Source: JANXVR01 sp034667405
GTDB taxonomy: Bacteria; Actinomycetota; UBA4738; HRBIN12
Direction of reading: 5' to 3'
NCBI GenBank assembly: GCA_034667405.1
Contig: JAXDJX010000002.1
Span: 1 to 64,000 of the forward strand
Length of the DNA stretch: 64,000 nucleotides
The notes beneath the pieces were generated by a model. The model saw only the letters and a program-made list of their open reading frames with translations. It ran no database searches and had not been told where the DNA came from. The translations under genes and the position numbers were made by a program. This document shows positions 8,950 through 18,219 of this stretch, piece by piece (position 1 is the stretch's first letter; the number at the start of each line of letters is the position of its first letter).

Positions 8950-10056
8950 CTAGAAGGCGGACTCGGCTGCGTCACGGACGCCGGCGGTGCGATCCAACAC
9001 GCCGTGAAGTTGCAGATCGAAGTCGTGAGGGTTCGTGGCCGTTCGGCGCGCATCGTCTTCCTTGACCAAACCTTCTTTCACCAGCTGAACGAGCGACTGG
9101 TCGAACGTCTGCATGCCGTAGTAGCCGCCTTCGGCGATGACCTCGACGATGGAGTCCGTGTGTGCGGGATCGACGATCCGGTCGAACACCCGTCCGGTGT
9201 TGATAAGAACCTCGATCGTCGGTACCCGGCCTCTGCCGTCCGCTCGACTCACCAACCGCTGGGACACGATCCCGCGAAGCGACCCCGCGAACGACGTCCG
9301 AACTTCCTTCGCCTGTTGCGGGGGGAAGAGGTCGAGCACGCGGTTGATGGTTTCCATGCAGTCGATGGTGTGCAGGGTCGAGATGACAAGGTGGCCGGTC
9401 TCGGCGGCCTGGATGGCCGACAGGGCACTCTCGGCGTCCCGGATCTCACCGACGAAGATCACGTCGGGGTCCTGGCGGATCACGTGTCGCAGGGCGTTGC
9501 TGTAACTATCAGTGTCGATGCCGATCTCACGCTGCTGGATGATCGAAAGCTTGTCTTCGTGGACCACCTCGATCGGGTCTTCGATGGTGACGATGTGACA
9601 GCGCCGCGTGGCGTTGATGTGGCCGATCATCGAGGCGATGGTGGTGGTCTTCCCGGTTCCCGTCGGGCCGGTAACCAGGACCAAACCGCGCGGTGAATCG
9701 GCCAGCTGGCTCATCACCGCCGGAAGCCGAAGCTCTTCGAACGTCGGGATCTCAGAACGCACCCGCCGGATCGCCAGCCCCACGACACCGCGCTGGCGAT
9801 AGACGTTCACGCGGAACCGTCCGACACCGCCCAGGGTGTACCCGAGGTCCGCTTCGCTCGTCTCGGTGAATTCACGCTTCTTGTGGTCGGACATGAGGAC
9901 TTCGCCGAACGTCTCGGTGTCCTTCGCCGACAGCTCGTCAAAGTGCGTGGGCTGCAGTTCTCCGTCCACCCGAACGAAGGGCACGTTGCCGACCTTGAGA
10001 TGGAGGTCGCTGGCGCCTCGCTCCACGGTGAATCGCAGCAATTCGTTGATGTCCAT
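8950..10056 (-). CDS. pilT: type IV pilus retraction ATPase PilT-like
   Basis: A 368-residue secretion-type hexameric ATPase. The N-terminal domain contains GASDLHLKVGNVPFVRVDG; the core has Walker A GPTGTGKTT (130-138), the Asp-box region VTIEDPIEVVH, Walker B VIFVGEIRDAES and the His-box GHLVISTLHT. These are PilT/PilU features. The minus-strand message has an AGAAGG ribosome-binding site about 8 bases before ATG 10056. No other pilus gene is adjacent, so partners must be elsewhere, or the protein serves another secretion or motility machine. Confidence 0.92.
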   Translation of the reverse strand: MDINELLRFTVERGASDLHLKVGNVPFVRVDGELQPTHFDELSAKDTETFGEVLMSDHKKREFTETSEADLGYTLGGVGRFRVNVYRQRGVVGLAIRRVRSEIPTFEELRLPAVMSQLADSPRGLVLVTGPTGTGKTTTIASMIGHINATRRCHIVTIEDPIEVVHEDKLSIIQQREIGIDTDSYSNALRHVIRQDPDVIFVGEIRDAESALSAIQAAETGHLVISTLHTIDCMETINRVLDLFPPQQAKEVRTSFAGSLRGIVSQRLVSRADGRGRVPTIEVLINTGRVFDRIVDPAHTDSIVEVIAEGGYYGMQTFDQSLVQLVKEGLVKEDDARRTATNPHDFDLQLHGVLDRTAGVRDAAESAF

Positions 10057-10221
10057 CTACCACGCCTTCTCGCGTCAGACTCTCGGACTCGGGCGGGCCG
10101 ACGATGACCCTGATGTCCGAGGTTTCCATCGGCAGGTTGGACCCCCGGCATGAGCCTGTGTTCGGCGTTCGTGCGGTCCGTCCGGGGACCGGGTTGCCGG
10201 ACGCCTAGAATCCCTGCCGTC

Positions 10222-10263
10222 GTGACGGGAACGGGCAACGTGGGCGCCGGGCAGGGCCGATGA
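10222..10263 (+). CDS. possible 13-residue leader peptide before the Nudix gene
   Basis: A -10-like TAGAAT (10206-10211) is followed 10 bases later by GTG opening a 13-codon frame (MTGTGNVGAGQGR). Its TGA stop overlaps the ATG of the Nudix gene in an ATGA junction. The arrangement could couple translation of the Nudix gene to the leader. It may be coincidence, because high-GC DNA carries many open frames. Confidence 0.25.
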   Translation: MTGTGNVGAGQGR

Positions 10264-10955
10264 GCGGTCAGCCTCGCCGACGCCGACCCCGACGTTCGAA
10301 CAAACCCCCTGCGCCGACCCCCGATCCCCCAGCAGGTGCACAGCCGGATCCCGTCCAGCCACCCGTGAAAGGCAACGCCGGCGCAGCTGCCGGCAAGTCG
10401 AAACGTCGGCGTCGGCGTCGAAAGCCGGCGTCCGCGTCCTCCGCCGCCACGAAGACCAACCCGAAGACCAGACAACCGAAACCCAAGGCCAAGCAAGCAA
10501 CGAAAGCCGAGCTTGCCGCGCGAGCCACGAGTACCCGTAAAGAGGTGTCGTCGGGAGGTGTCGTGTATCGGCGCACCGAAGACGGAGGCCTGGAGATCCT
10601 CCTGGCGGCCAGGCGAACCCTGAAGGGCAACATCGCGTGGGGGCTGGCCAAGGGGCATATCGAAGAGGGCGAGACCCCCGAGGATGCCGCCATCCGCGAG
10701 GTGCGGGAGGAGACCGGCTGGGAGGCGGTCATCGAGGAGTCTCTCGGCCTCACGAAGTACTTCTACGTGTGGGAGAACGTCCGGATCCGCAAGACCGTGC
10801 ATTTCTTCCTCATGCGTGCCATCCAAGGCGACCCCGCGGATCGGGACGACGAGATGGAAGAGATCCGTTGGTTCCCGCTCGATCGCGCGCTGAAACGAGC
10901 GGCCTACCGTGGCGAACGAGACATCTTGCTCCGAGCCGCGGACATCCTTGGATGA
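10260..10955 (+). CDS. Nudix hydrolase with basic N-terminal tail
   Basis: A 231-residue protein. Residues 1-85 are low-complexity, rich in Arg, Lys, Pro and Ala (for example KSKRRRRRRKPA), possibly a nucleic-acid-binding tail. Residues about 90-231 form a Nudix domain with the full Nudix box GHIEEGETPEDAAIREVREE followed by TGW, which binds Mg2+ to hydrolyse nucleoside diphosphate-X substrates. It occupies the position of M. tuberculosis mutT4 (Rv3908). The substrate cannot be read from the sequence. It overlaps the next gene by ATGA. Confidence 0.9.
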   Translation: MSGQPRRRRPRRSNKPPAPTPDPPAGAQPDPVQPPVKGNAGAAAGKSKRRRRRRKPASASSAATKTNPKTRQPKPKAKQATKAELAARATSTRKEVSSGGVVYRRTEDGGLEILLAARRTLKGNIAWGLAKGHIEEGETPEDAAIREVREETGWEAVIEESLGLTKYFYVWENVRIRKTVHFFLMRAIQGDPADRDDEMEEIRWFPLDRALKRAAYRGERDILLRAADILG

Positions 10956-11731
10956 CGGGACCCGACGTCCTCCTCGCCCTCGGCATCGGCCTTGCCGCCG
11001 GTGTCCTCTCCGGCGTATTCGGGGTGGGCGGCGGCATCGCGATGACCCCTGGGGTGCAGATGCTCCTCGGGACGACACCGATAACGGCACTGGCCACCCC
11101 GTTGCCCGTGATCATCCCGACGGCGCTCACGGGGGCATGGCGCTACCGAGCTGCCGGCGAGTTCGACCGTCAAGGCGCGAGATGGATGGCGACGACCGGG
11201 TTCTTCACCGCGATCGGCGGAGCCCTCCTCACGAAGGTGATCGAACCGCACATCCTCCTGTTGGTGACCGCGGCGCTCTTGGCTTGGCAGTCGGTGAGCC
11301 TGCTCCTTGGCGCCCGCCCCACCGACCGGAGTCGAACGAAGACTTATCGCGCCGCCACACCGATGGCCTTCGCCGTGATCGGCGCCTTCGCCGGTCTGGT
11401 GAGTGGGCTCCTGGGTATCGGCGGAGGTTTGCTCATGGTGCCGCTCATGGTGAGTTGGTTGGGCGTTCCCCTGAAACGCGCGTTGGGGACCTCGCTCGCA
11501 GCGATGCTGGCGATGGTCGTCCCCGGCACCGTCGTGCACGCCGTCCTGGGCCATGTTGATTGGCTCCTGGCCCTGGTCTTGAGCCTGGGTGCCGTCCCGG
11601 GTGCCCGGATCGGCGCGAACCTCGCCTTGGGCTCTCGTGAGCGAACACTCCGTATCGCGGTGGGAAGCTTCCTCTTTGCCGCAGCCATCCTCTATGGGAC
11701 GAAGGAGCTGGTTCACCTCCTCAGGGGGTGA
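10952..11731 (+). CDS. TauE/SafE (DUF81) family membrane transporter
   Basis: A 259-residue polytopic membrane protein with about eight hydrophobic helices. Two repeats each carry the Gly-rich motif of the family: SGVFGVGGGIAMTPGVQ near the N-terminus and SGLLGIGGGLLMVPLMV in the middle. TauE/SafE proteins are exporters of small organosulfur or organic anions such as sulfite or sulfoacetate. Its ATG overlaps the Nudix stop, so the two are co-translated. It is not part of the mycobacterial order at this locus. Confidence 0.88.
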   Translation: MTGPDVLLALGIGLAAGVLSGVFGVGGGIAMTPGVQMLLGTTPITALATPLPVIIPTALTGAWRYRAAGEFDRQGARWMATTGFFTAIGGALLTKVIEPHILLLVTAALLAWQSVSLLLGARPTDRSRTKTYRAATPMAFAVIGAFAGLVSGLLGIGGGLLMVPLMVSWLGVPLKRALGTSLAAMLAMVVPGTVVHAVLGHVDWLLALVLSLGAVPGARIGANLALGSRERTLRIAVGSFLFAAAILYGTKELVHLLRG

Positions 11732-11762
11732 GCCGTGCGCCGGTACGATGGGCCTTCCGAAC

Positions 11763-13790
11763 ATGCGCACCCGCATCCGATCGGCCGTTCTGCTCTCCTT
11801 CTTGGTGCTGGCCTTCGCCGGCCCCATCCCCGATGCACAGGCGCAGGCCCAAGGCACCGTGACCATCCGGCTGGTCTCGCAGACGCCGATCCTCACCATC
11901 GGCAAGCCCACCCTGAAGATCACGATCCACGTGACGAACACCGGGTCGGCCGACATCGCCGATCTGCAGGGGGGTGTGGTCATGGGAGCCAAGATCTTGA
12001 CGCGAACGGACTACGAGACCTCGTTGACCAACGGCCCGGGAACTCCTGTCGTAGCGAAGCCGTTCTCGGCGACCGGCGCTCTGGCCGTGGGCGAGTCACG
12101 CGATCTCTCGGTAGAGATGACCCCGACGACCATCCCGGGGATCTTGGACGACTCGCAGGTGTACCCGCTGCGAGCCAGCGTTCGGGACGGGAACACCGGA
12201 GCCGAGCTCGGCGGGCTGAACAGCGCCGTTATCGAACTCGTTCGCCGGCCGGAGAAACCGTTGCGACTGGCGTGGACCTTCGAGGTGGGCGGAGGTCCAC
12301 CCGCACTGGATCCACGAGGCAGGGCCACCACTGCGATCGAGTCGACGCTGTCTCCGGCCGGACGGCTGAGCCAGCAGGTCGCGACCATGAGCGAACTCGG
12401 GAAGGCAGGCGTTCCCTTCGACATGGCTGTTCAGCCTTCGCTCTTGGAGGAACTCGGTCAGATGAGCGGCGGATACCAGCGGGCGGGAGGCACCGCTGTC
12501 GCCGCGGGGGATCCCGGCGCGCTTCGGGTGAACGCCGTTCTCGCGGCGTTGACGGCCGCGGCCCACGGGCGTCACACAGAACTTACGGCAGAACCGTTCG
12601 CCTGGCCCAGCGTCTCCGCGCTCATGGCGGGTGGCCTAACACGCGATCTTGGGACCCAGAACGCCCTCGGTCGGACCACCGCGTCGGAATCGCTCGGCGT
12701 TCCGCCGGACGTTTCCGTGACCCGTCCGCCGACGGGAGCCCTCAACGACCAGGCCCTTCGCGCGCTCACCTCGCGCGGCGCCTCCCTGGTTCTGGCCCAG
12801 CCCGACGCTGTGGTCCGTACGGTCCAAACGAACGACTTCGCCCCGCCGCCGGCGGCCGTCGTGACGGAGGGCAACTCCTCCGCGACGCTCGTCCTTCCCG
12901 ACCCCGGCGCCCAGGCCTTGATCGACGACCCCGCACTGGCCGAGGATCCGGTGCTCGCCGCGCAGGTCACGCTCGGCGAACTCGCGAGCGTATGGAAGCA
13001 GCAGCCCGTCCCGAGCGGCGACACGGTTCGTGGCGTAGCCATCACCCTGCCCGCCACCTTGCCGGCCGCATTCTGGCCGGCGTTCACTCATCGGGTCTCG
13101 GGGGCGTCGTTCCTGCAGCCCGTCACCGCCAAGGGGCTCGTGGCACAGGTCCCGCCGCCCGCCGACCCCGTACAACTCGCGGGGAGCGAACCGGCCAGGT
13201 TCCGGAGCCCCTACGTCAATGCCCTTCGGACCGCCCGACGGCACATCGCGGCCTTCAGGTCGATGCTGCCTCCTAGCGACCCGCAGCCCGACCGCCTGGA
13301 CCGAAACCTGCTCGTCGCTGAGTCTGCCGTGTATCTCTCCGACGAGCAGGCCGGCCGCACATGGGTGTCTGCGGTTCGGTCTGCGACAGACCAGCTGTTC
13401 GCGAAGGCGTTGCCCACGGACGATCAGACGTTCACGTTCACCTCGCGATCCGGCACCATCCCTCTGAGCCTGGCCGATCCGGGAGCTCGTCCTCTTACGG
13501 TGGTCATCCACCTGGAGGCTTCACGGATGACCTTCCCGGAAGGGGCGACCAAGACGGTCACCCTTACCCGCCCGGACCAGGTCGTGTATTTCGCGATCAA
13601 CACCACCGTGGTGGGTCCGAGTCCTGTCGTGGTCACGGTGACGGCGCCCAACGGCTATCCGATCGGGACATTGAGGCTCGTCGTCCGCTCCACGGCGGTG
13701 AACACCATCGCGCTGGTCATCACGCTCGCCGCCGGGTTCGGCCTGGTCCTGCTGTGGATCAGGAGGTGGTTCAAGCGGCCGGCGAGATGA
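11763..13790 (+). CDS. large secreted DUF6049-like envelope protein
   Basis: About 675 residues. A Sec signal peptide (RSAVLLSFLVLAFAGP, cleavage near AQAQ) is followed by a long extracytoplasmic region beginning with a beta-sandwich-like stretch (TLKITIHVTNTGSADIADLQ). A single C-terminal transmembrane helix (IALVITLAAGFGLVLLWI) and a basic tail end the protein. The place directly before murJ matches Rv3909 of M. tuberculosis, whose family (DUF6049) has no assigned reaction. Start ATG 11763 is preferred over ATG 11748 because a -10-like TACGAT covers 11744-11749. The end overlaps murJ by 4 bases. Confidence 0.75.
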   Translation: MRTRIRSAVLLSFLVLAFAGPIPDAQAQAQGTVTIRLVSQTPILTIGKPTLKITIHVTNTGSADIADLQGGVVMGAKILTRTDYETSLTNGPGTPVVAKPFSATGALAVGESRDLSVEMTPTTIPGILDDSQVYPLRASVRDGNTGAELGGLNSAVIELVRRPEKPLRLAWTFEVGGGPPALDPRGRATTAIESTLSPAGRLSQQVATMSELGKAGVPFDMAVQPSLLEELGQMSGGYQRAGGTAVAAGDPGALRVNAVLAALTAAAHGRHTELTAEPFAWPSVSALMAGGLTRDLGTQNALGRTTASESLGVPPDVSVTRPPTGALNDQALRALTSRGASLVLAQPDAVVRTVQTNDFAPPPAAVVTEGNSSATLVLPDPGAQALIDDPALAEDPVLAAQVTLGELASVWKQQPVPSGDTVRGVAITLPATLPAAFWPAFTHRVSGASFLQPVTAKGLVAQVPPPADPVQLAGSEPARFRSPYVNALRTARRHIAAFRSMLPPSDPQPDRLDRNLLVAESAVYLSDEQAGRTWVSAVRSATDQLFAKALPTDDQTFTFTSRSGTIPLSLADPGARPLTVVIHLEASRMTFPEGATKTVTLTRPDQVVYFAINTTVVGPSPVVVTVTAPNGYPIGTLRLVVRSTAVNTIALVITLAAGFGLVLLWIRRWFKRPAR

Positions 13791-15436
13791 CGGCCGACCC
13801 GACGGGGGGTAGCCGGCGTCCTTCACGCGGAGACGAAGGATTCATGCGTCACACCGCCGTGATGTCGGTCGGTACCACGCTGTCCCGCGCGACGGGATTC
13901 CTGCGGCTCGTCGTCGCCGCGGCGGTGCTCGGCGACGGGCTCCTCGCCGACACCTATAACCGCGCCAACACCACGCCGAACATCGTCTACGAACTCATCC
14001 TCGGCGGGATCCTCACATCGGTCTTCGTCCCGGTGTTCGTCGAGTGGCTGCAGACCCACGGCGAAGACGAGGCGTTCGAACTGGCACGAAGAGTGCTCAC
14101 GATGGCGTTCGTCACGCTTGTGGTTGTCGCCCTGCTCGGCGTCGTGTTCGCCGAATCGATCGTCCGGCTCTATCTCGTGGACTCGCACACGGCGCCTGAT
14201 GCCAACCAGATCGCGCTGGGCGTGTTCTTGCTTCGGTGGTTCATGCCGCAGATCGTCTTCTACGGAGTGGGGGCGGTCGCCACCGGACTCCTCAACACCC
14301 ATCGGCGGTTCGCGATGGGGATGTTCGCGCCTGTGTTGAACAACATCGTGGTCATGCTCACCCTGGTCACGTACGGGTGGATGCGTCACGGCGCTCCCGC
14401 CGGCGTCGCCAGTGTCACGACCACGCAGAAACTGGTTCTGGCGCTCGGAACCACGCTGGGTGTTGTGGCCATGACGGTGGCCCTGTGGCCGTCGCTCCGC
14501 GCCATCGGGTTCCGGTGGCGGTGGCGGTGGGACCTGCGTCACCCCGCGGTTCGCAAATTGGGGAAACTCGCCGTGTGGGTCGTCGTGTACGTGGTCGCCA
14601 ACCAAGCCGCCTACCTCATCATCATCATCCTGGGTACGGGCCTCGGAGCCGGACAGATCACGGCGTATCAGTACGCCTTCGTGTTGTTCCAACTCCCGTA
14701 CGCGATCTTCGGCGTATCGATCTTCACCGCCTTGCTCCCGGGCATGTCGGGACGATGGGCCGATCACGACCTTGAGGGCGTGAAGACCCTCTTATCCAAA
14801 GGGCTGCGGACCACCGCGGTCATCGTCCTTCCCGCGGCTGCCGGCTACCTGGCGTTAGCGATCCCCATCGCCATCGTGGTCTTGCGGCACGGTCAGACGA
14901 GCCTGGCGGCCGCGACCTTGGACGGACGAACGCTCCAAGCGTTCAGCCTGGGCCTGGTGTTCTTCGCCGTGTTCCAGCTCCTCTCGCGCGCGTTCTACGC
15001 CATGCAGGACACGCGCACGCCGGCGCTCATCAACATCGTGGCGGCCTCGGTGAACATCGGAGCGGATCTCCTGTTCACGAAGCGTTTCGGTTGGGGTGTT
15101 CAGGGGCTGGCGCTGGGGCACGCGACGTCCTACATCTTCTCCACGGCTGCCTGCCTGGTCATCTTGCACAAGCGTCTGTCCGGGCTGGACGGTGGGCGGA
15201 TCGGACGGACATTGGCCCGCGTCGTTCCGCTGGCCGCGCTGACGGGCGTCGCCGCGTGGGGTTGCACGCATCTATTGGAACGAGCGATCGGTGCTGTGAC
15301 GTTCGTCGAGCGTTTGGGAGGCGTCGTGGGTGGGATCGCTGCTGGGCTGCTTGTGTTCCTGGGTGGGTCGCTTATCTTGCAGATCGAGGAGGCCGACGAA
15401 TTGAAGAGCGCCATCCTCAGGAGGTTCGGAAGATGA
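13787..15436 (+). CDS. murJ: lipid II flippase MurJ (MviN)
   Basis: A 549-residue polytopic membrane protein of the MOP exporter superfamily with about 14 transmembrane helices. It flips lipid II for peptidoglycan synthesis. Family features near the start include SRATGFLRLVVAAAVLG, ADTYNRANTTPN and a GGILTSVFVPVF motif. The start is an ATGA overlap with the upstream secreted-protein gene. Unlike Rv3910 of M. tuberculosis there is no C-terminal pseudokinase domain: the protein ends shortly after the last helix. Confidence 0.93.
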   Translation: MTADPTGGSRRPSRGDEGFMRHTAVMSVGTTLSRATGFLRLVVAAAVLGDGLLADTYNRANTTPNIVYELILGGILTSVFVPVFVEWLQTHGEDEAFELARRVLTMAFVTLVVVALLGVVFAESIVRLYLVDSHTAPDANQIALGVFLLRWFMPQIVFYGVGAVATGLLNTHRRFAMGMFAPVLNNIVVMLTLVTYGWMRHGAPAGVASVTTTQKLVLALGTTLGVVAMTVALWPSLRAIGFRWRWRWDLRHPAVRKLGKLAVWVVVYVVANQAAYLIIIILGTGLGAGQITAYQYAFVLFQLPYAIFGVSIFTALLPGMSGRWADHDLEGVKTLLSKGLRTTAVIVLPAAAGYLALAIPIAIVVLRHGQTSLAAATLDGRTLQAFSLGLVFFAVFQLLSRAFYAMQDTRTPALINIVAASVNIGADLLFTKRFGWGVQGLALGHATSYIFSTAACLVILHKRLSGLDGGRIGRTLARVVPLAALTGVAAWGCTHLLERAIGAVTFVERLGGVVGGIAAGLLVFLGGSLILQIEEADELKSAILRRFGR

Positions 15437-15837
15437 CCGTCAGGGACCAGCGTGGGCTGATCGGAAAAGCACTGATCATCTGGCTGCTCATCCTGGCCAT
15501 CATCGTCCTCGGGATCCTGGACACCGTAAGCATCGCCACCACGCGTTTCCACATCGCCGATCTCGCGGCGCAGGCCGCTCAGGACGGCGCGAACGCCTAC
15601 CGCGACGGGAGCGGCACGCAGGGTGCCGAGAAGAAGGCGTGCGAAGCCGCCCGATCGGCGCTCGCGGTCTCGGATCCCACCATCAAGCTGACCAGCTGTC
15701 TGGTGAATCGCGACTCCAACGAACTCACCATCACGGTCCGAAAGACCGCCAACACCATCGCAGCCGCTCGCATCGGATTCCTCGAGCGATACACGATCGT
15801 CGAGGACACGGAGACCGCCGGCCCTTCCACGTTGTAG
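15433..15837 (+). CDS. TadE/TadG-like small membrane pseudopilin-type protein
   Basis: A 134-residue protein with a short cytoplasmic N-terminus, one transmembrane helix (ALIIWLLILAIIVLGILDTV) and an extracytoplasmic part. A helix rich in Ala and small residues (HIADLAAQAAQDGANAYRDG) resembles the stalk of TadE/TadG proteins. Two Cys, at residues about 73 and 88, could form a disulfide. It begins with an ATGA overlap on murJ and lies just before the sigma gene. It is not part of the mycobacterial arrangement. Assignment to the Tad family is tentative. Confidence 0.6.
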   Translation: MTVRDQRGLIGKALIIWLLILAIIVLGILDTVSIATTRFHIADLAAQAAQDGANAYRDGSGTQGAEKKACEAARSALAVSDPTIKLTSCLVNRDSNELTITVRKTANTIAAARIGFLERYTIVEDTETAGPSTL

Positions 15838-15847
15838 CGTCGGTCGG

Positions 15848-16453
15848 GTGAGCCGCTCCGAGCCCGACGACGAACTCGTCGCCCGATACCAGCGCGGCGA
15901 TCGCAGTGCCTTCGTCACCCTGGTCGAACGACACCAAACCCGCGTCTACAACCTTGCTCTGCGGGTGACGGGCGATCCGGAGGACGCAGCCGACGCTACC
16001 CAGGACGCGTTCATCCAGGCGCTGCGCAAGCTCTCGACCTTCCGCGGCGATGCCGCCTTCACGACGTGGATGCACCGGGTCACCGTGAACACGTGCTACG
16101 ACATCCTGCGCAAGCGTCGCCGTCAGCCGATGCTCCACGTCATCTCCGATGATCCGGACGGACCAACGCACGAACCCGGCCCTCCGGAGCCCGACCACGC
16201 CGACGAGGTGACGGGAAGCGTCGACGCCCAGGAGGCGCTCCGGCACGTACCGGACGAATTCCGAGCCGTCCTGGTCCTCGCCGATGTGCATGACCTCCCG
16301 TTCCAAGAGATCGCGAAGATCCTGGAGATCCCTATCGGAACCGTGAAGTCCCGCGCCCATCGAGGCCGCCTGGCCCTGGCAAAGGTCATGGGGGTTGATC
16401 CGACCCAACGGGAACCGCACCGGGGGTCGACTTCGTCGAAGGAGCCTCCATGA
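15848..16453 (+). CDS. sigM: ECF RNA polymerase sigma factor (SigM-like)
   Basis: A 201-residue sigma-70-family factor of the ECF type. Region 2 is visible in NLALRVTGDPEDAADATQDA and TFRGDAAFTTWMHRV, and region 4 in FQEIAKILEIPIGTVKSR. It would direct transcription of a stress or envelope regulon under control of the anti-sigma factor encoded next (ATGA overlap). The order murJ-sigma-anti-sigma-trxB-trxA matches Rv3910-Rv3914, which supports the SigM name. A TAGCGT hexamer seven bases before GTG 15848 may be an internal leaderless promoter. Confidence 0.9.
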   Translation: MSRSEPDDELVARYQRGDRSAFVTLVERHQTRVYNLALRVTGDPEDAADATQDAFIQALRKLSTFRGDAAFTTWMHRVTVNTCYDILRKRRRQPMLHVISDDPDGPTHEPGPPEPDHADEVTGSVDAQEALRHVPDEFRAVLVLADVHDLPFQEIAKILEIPIGTVKSRAHRGRLALAKVMGVDPTQREPHRGSTSSKEPP

Positions 16454-17205
16454 CGCACCCCGAAGACCTCCTGGCCGATTACGTCGGCGGAGCCTTGACC
16501 GACTCCGAGCGCGCGACCGTGGACGCGCATCTTGCCGGCTGCGCCGAGTGTTCGGCCGATGTATCACTGGCTCGGACTGCCCGATCGGCGCTGCGGGCTC
16601 TGCCGGAGGTCTCCGTTCCGACAGGTGTCGCATCGCGGGCATTGGAAGAGGCCACCAGAACGGCGGACGGGCCTGGCCGGTACCGGTGGCTCGGGGCGGC
16701 GGCCGCCGCAGCCGTGGTTGCGCTGATCGCGATCACCCTCCCCCACCTCGGAACGAGCACCGCGACGAGGGATGTAGGCGAGGCAGCCCCGGCGATCGCG
16801 GGCGGCTCATCGTCCACCGAGATCACCAAGGCGACCGCGCTGCACCTCAGCGTCCAGGAGACCGATTACGATCAAGCCGGGATCGACCAACTGACCGATG
16901 ACATCGCCGGCCAACTCACCTCTTCGACCTCGGCAGGCTCGGGCCCTGCCCCGTTCGCTACTCCGGACGAACGGATCGGTACCGGTGCGGAGCTACAGGC
17001 AGCGTTGACCTGTGTCAGGAAAGCGGTGTCGCACGGTCTTGGAACGCCGATCAAGCTGATCCTGACCCGCGTCGACGGAACGCCGTCCTTCCTCGCCTTC
17101 TACCGCACGACCTTGGAGCAGGGGCAGGGTTCGAGCAGCCTCGACCTGTGGATCGTCGACGGTCACACCTGCACCACAAGCGCTTTCAGCAGCACTCGCC
17201 TCTAG
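16450..17205 (+). CDS. zinc-finger anti-sigma factor (RsmA-like)
   Basis: A 251-residue membrane protein. The N-terminal domain carries a ZAS-type motif, HLAGCAEC (H-x3-C-x2-C), plus upstream ligand candidates in EDLLADYVGG. This is the part that binds and silences an ECF sigma factor. One transmembrane helix (WLGAAAAAAVVALIAITL) follows at residues about 78-95. The extracytoplasmic part has a Cys pair (near residues 190 and 243) that could sense redox or envelope state. Coupled to the sigma gene by ATGA. Confidence 0.85.
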   Translation: MTHPEDLLADYVGGALTDSERATVDAHLAGCAECSADVSLARTARSALRALPEVSVPTGVASRALEEATRTADGPGRYRWLGAAAAAAVVALIAITLPHLGTSTATRDVGEAAPAIAGGSSSTEITKATALHLSVQETDYDQAGIDQLTDDIAGQLTSSTSAGSGPAPFATPDERIGTGAELQAALTCVRKAVSHGLGTPIKLILTRVDGTPSFLAFYRTTLEQGQGSSSLDLWIVDGHTCTTSAFSSTRL

Positions 17206-17259
17206 CGCGGCGGCGCTCGGGAATAGGCGAGCGTTGAAACCGTGTGGGAGGATGCTCAG

Positions 17260-18219
17260 GTGACGCAGACGCGGAACATCATCATCATCGGTTCGGGACC
17301 GGCAGGCTACACCGCCGCCATCTATGCGGCGCGCGCCAACCTCGAGCCGCTGGTGCTCAAAGGTCTCGACGCCGGCGGGCAACTGATGCTCACGACCGAC
17401 GTCGAGAACTTCCCCGGCTTCGCGGACGGCATCATGGGTCCGGCGTTGATGGATGATCTGGAGAAACAAGCGGGCCGATTCGGCGCAGAGATCCTTGCCA
17501 TCCATGTCACTCGGGTGGATCTATCCTCGAGACCGTTCGGGGTGTGGGCAGGAGATCAGGAATGGCGCGCCAACGCGGTGATCGTCGCAACGGGCGCGAG
17601 CGCACGGTGGCTGGGTGTCCCCGGCGAAGAGAGGCTCCGTGGCCGTGGGGTCAGTGCCTGCGCCACCTGCGACGGCTTCTTCTTCCGCGATCGCGAGCTG
17701 TTGGTCGTCGGCGGCGGCGATTCCGCGATGGAAGAGGCGATGTTCCTCACGAAGTTCGCTTCGAAGGTCACGATCGTGCATCGGCGTGACGCGCTCCGCG
17801 CCTCGAAGATCATGGTCGACCGCGCGTTGGCCAACCCGAAGATCGAGGTCACCTGGAACGCCACCGTCTCCGAGATCCTGGGAGAGGATGCCGTCACGGG
17901 GGCCCGGTTGCTCGACACCGTCAACGGGCAGACCACGGAGGTTCGCACCGACGGCGTGTTCATGGCCATCGGCCACGACCCGAACACGTCCCTGTTCACC
18001 GGCCAGTTGGACCTGGACGCGGCCGGCTACATCGTGGTGGACGAGCCCCGCACGTTCACGAGCGTCGAGGGTGTGTTCGCTGCCGGAGACATCACCGACA
18101 CCATCTACCGCCAGGCGGTGACCGCGGCCGGTCAGGGCTGCAAGGCTGCGATCGACGCCGAACGCTTCCTGGAGGAACTCGCGCACGCACCCCACGCGGA
18201 GGCGGGAGCCAGCGGGTAG
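17260..18219 (+). CDS. trxB: thioredoxin-disulfide reductase
   Basis: A 319-residue FAD/NADPH enzyme that reduces thioredoxin. The FAD motif GSGPAGYTAA (residues 11-20), the redox motif CATC (134-137, followed by DGFFF), the NADPH motif GGGDSAMEEA and the C-terminal FAD motif GVFAAGDI are all present. GTG 17260 is chosen because GGAGG at 17247-17251 is 8 bases upstream; an in-frame GTG at 17242 lacks this. It precedes trxA, forming the standard pair. Confidence 0.95.
   Translation: MTQTRNIIIIGSGPAGYTAAIYAARANLEPLVLKGLDAGGQLMLTTDVENFPGFADGIMGPALMDDLEKQAGRFGAEILAIHVTRVDLSSRPFGVWAGDQEWRANAVIVATGASARWLGVPGEERLRGRGVSACATCDGFFFRDRELLVVGGGDSAMEEAMFLTKFASKVTIVHRRDALRASKIMVDRALANPKIEVTWNATVSEILGEDAVTGARLLDTVNGQTTEVRTDGVFMAIGHDPNTSLFTGQLDLDAAGYIVVDEPRTFTSVEGVFAAGDITDTIYRQAVTAAGQGCKAAIDAERFLEELAHAPHAEAGASG

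Noticed and set aside
17219..17245. GGGAAT-N15-CCGTGT as an ECF sigma promoter for trxB
   Set aside because: The predicted transcript start would lie downstream of the GGAGG ribosome-binding site that best fits trxB, so the two readings conflict.
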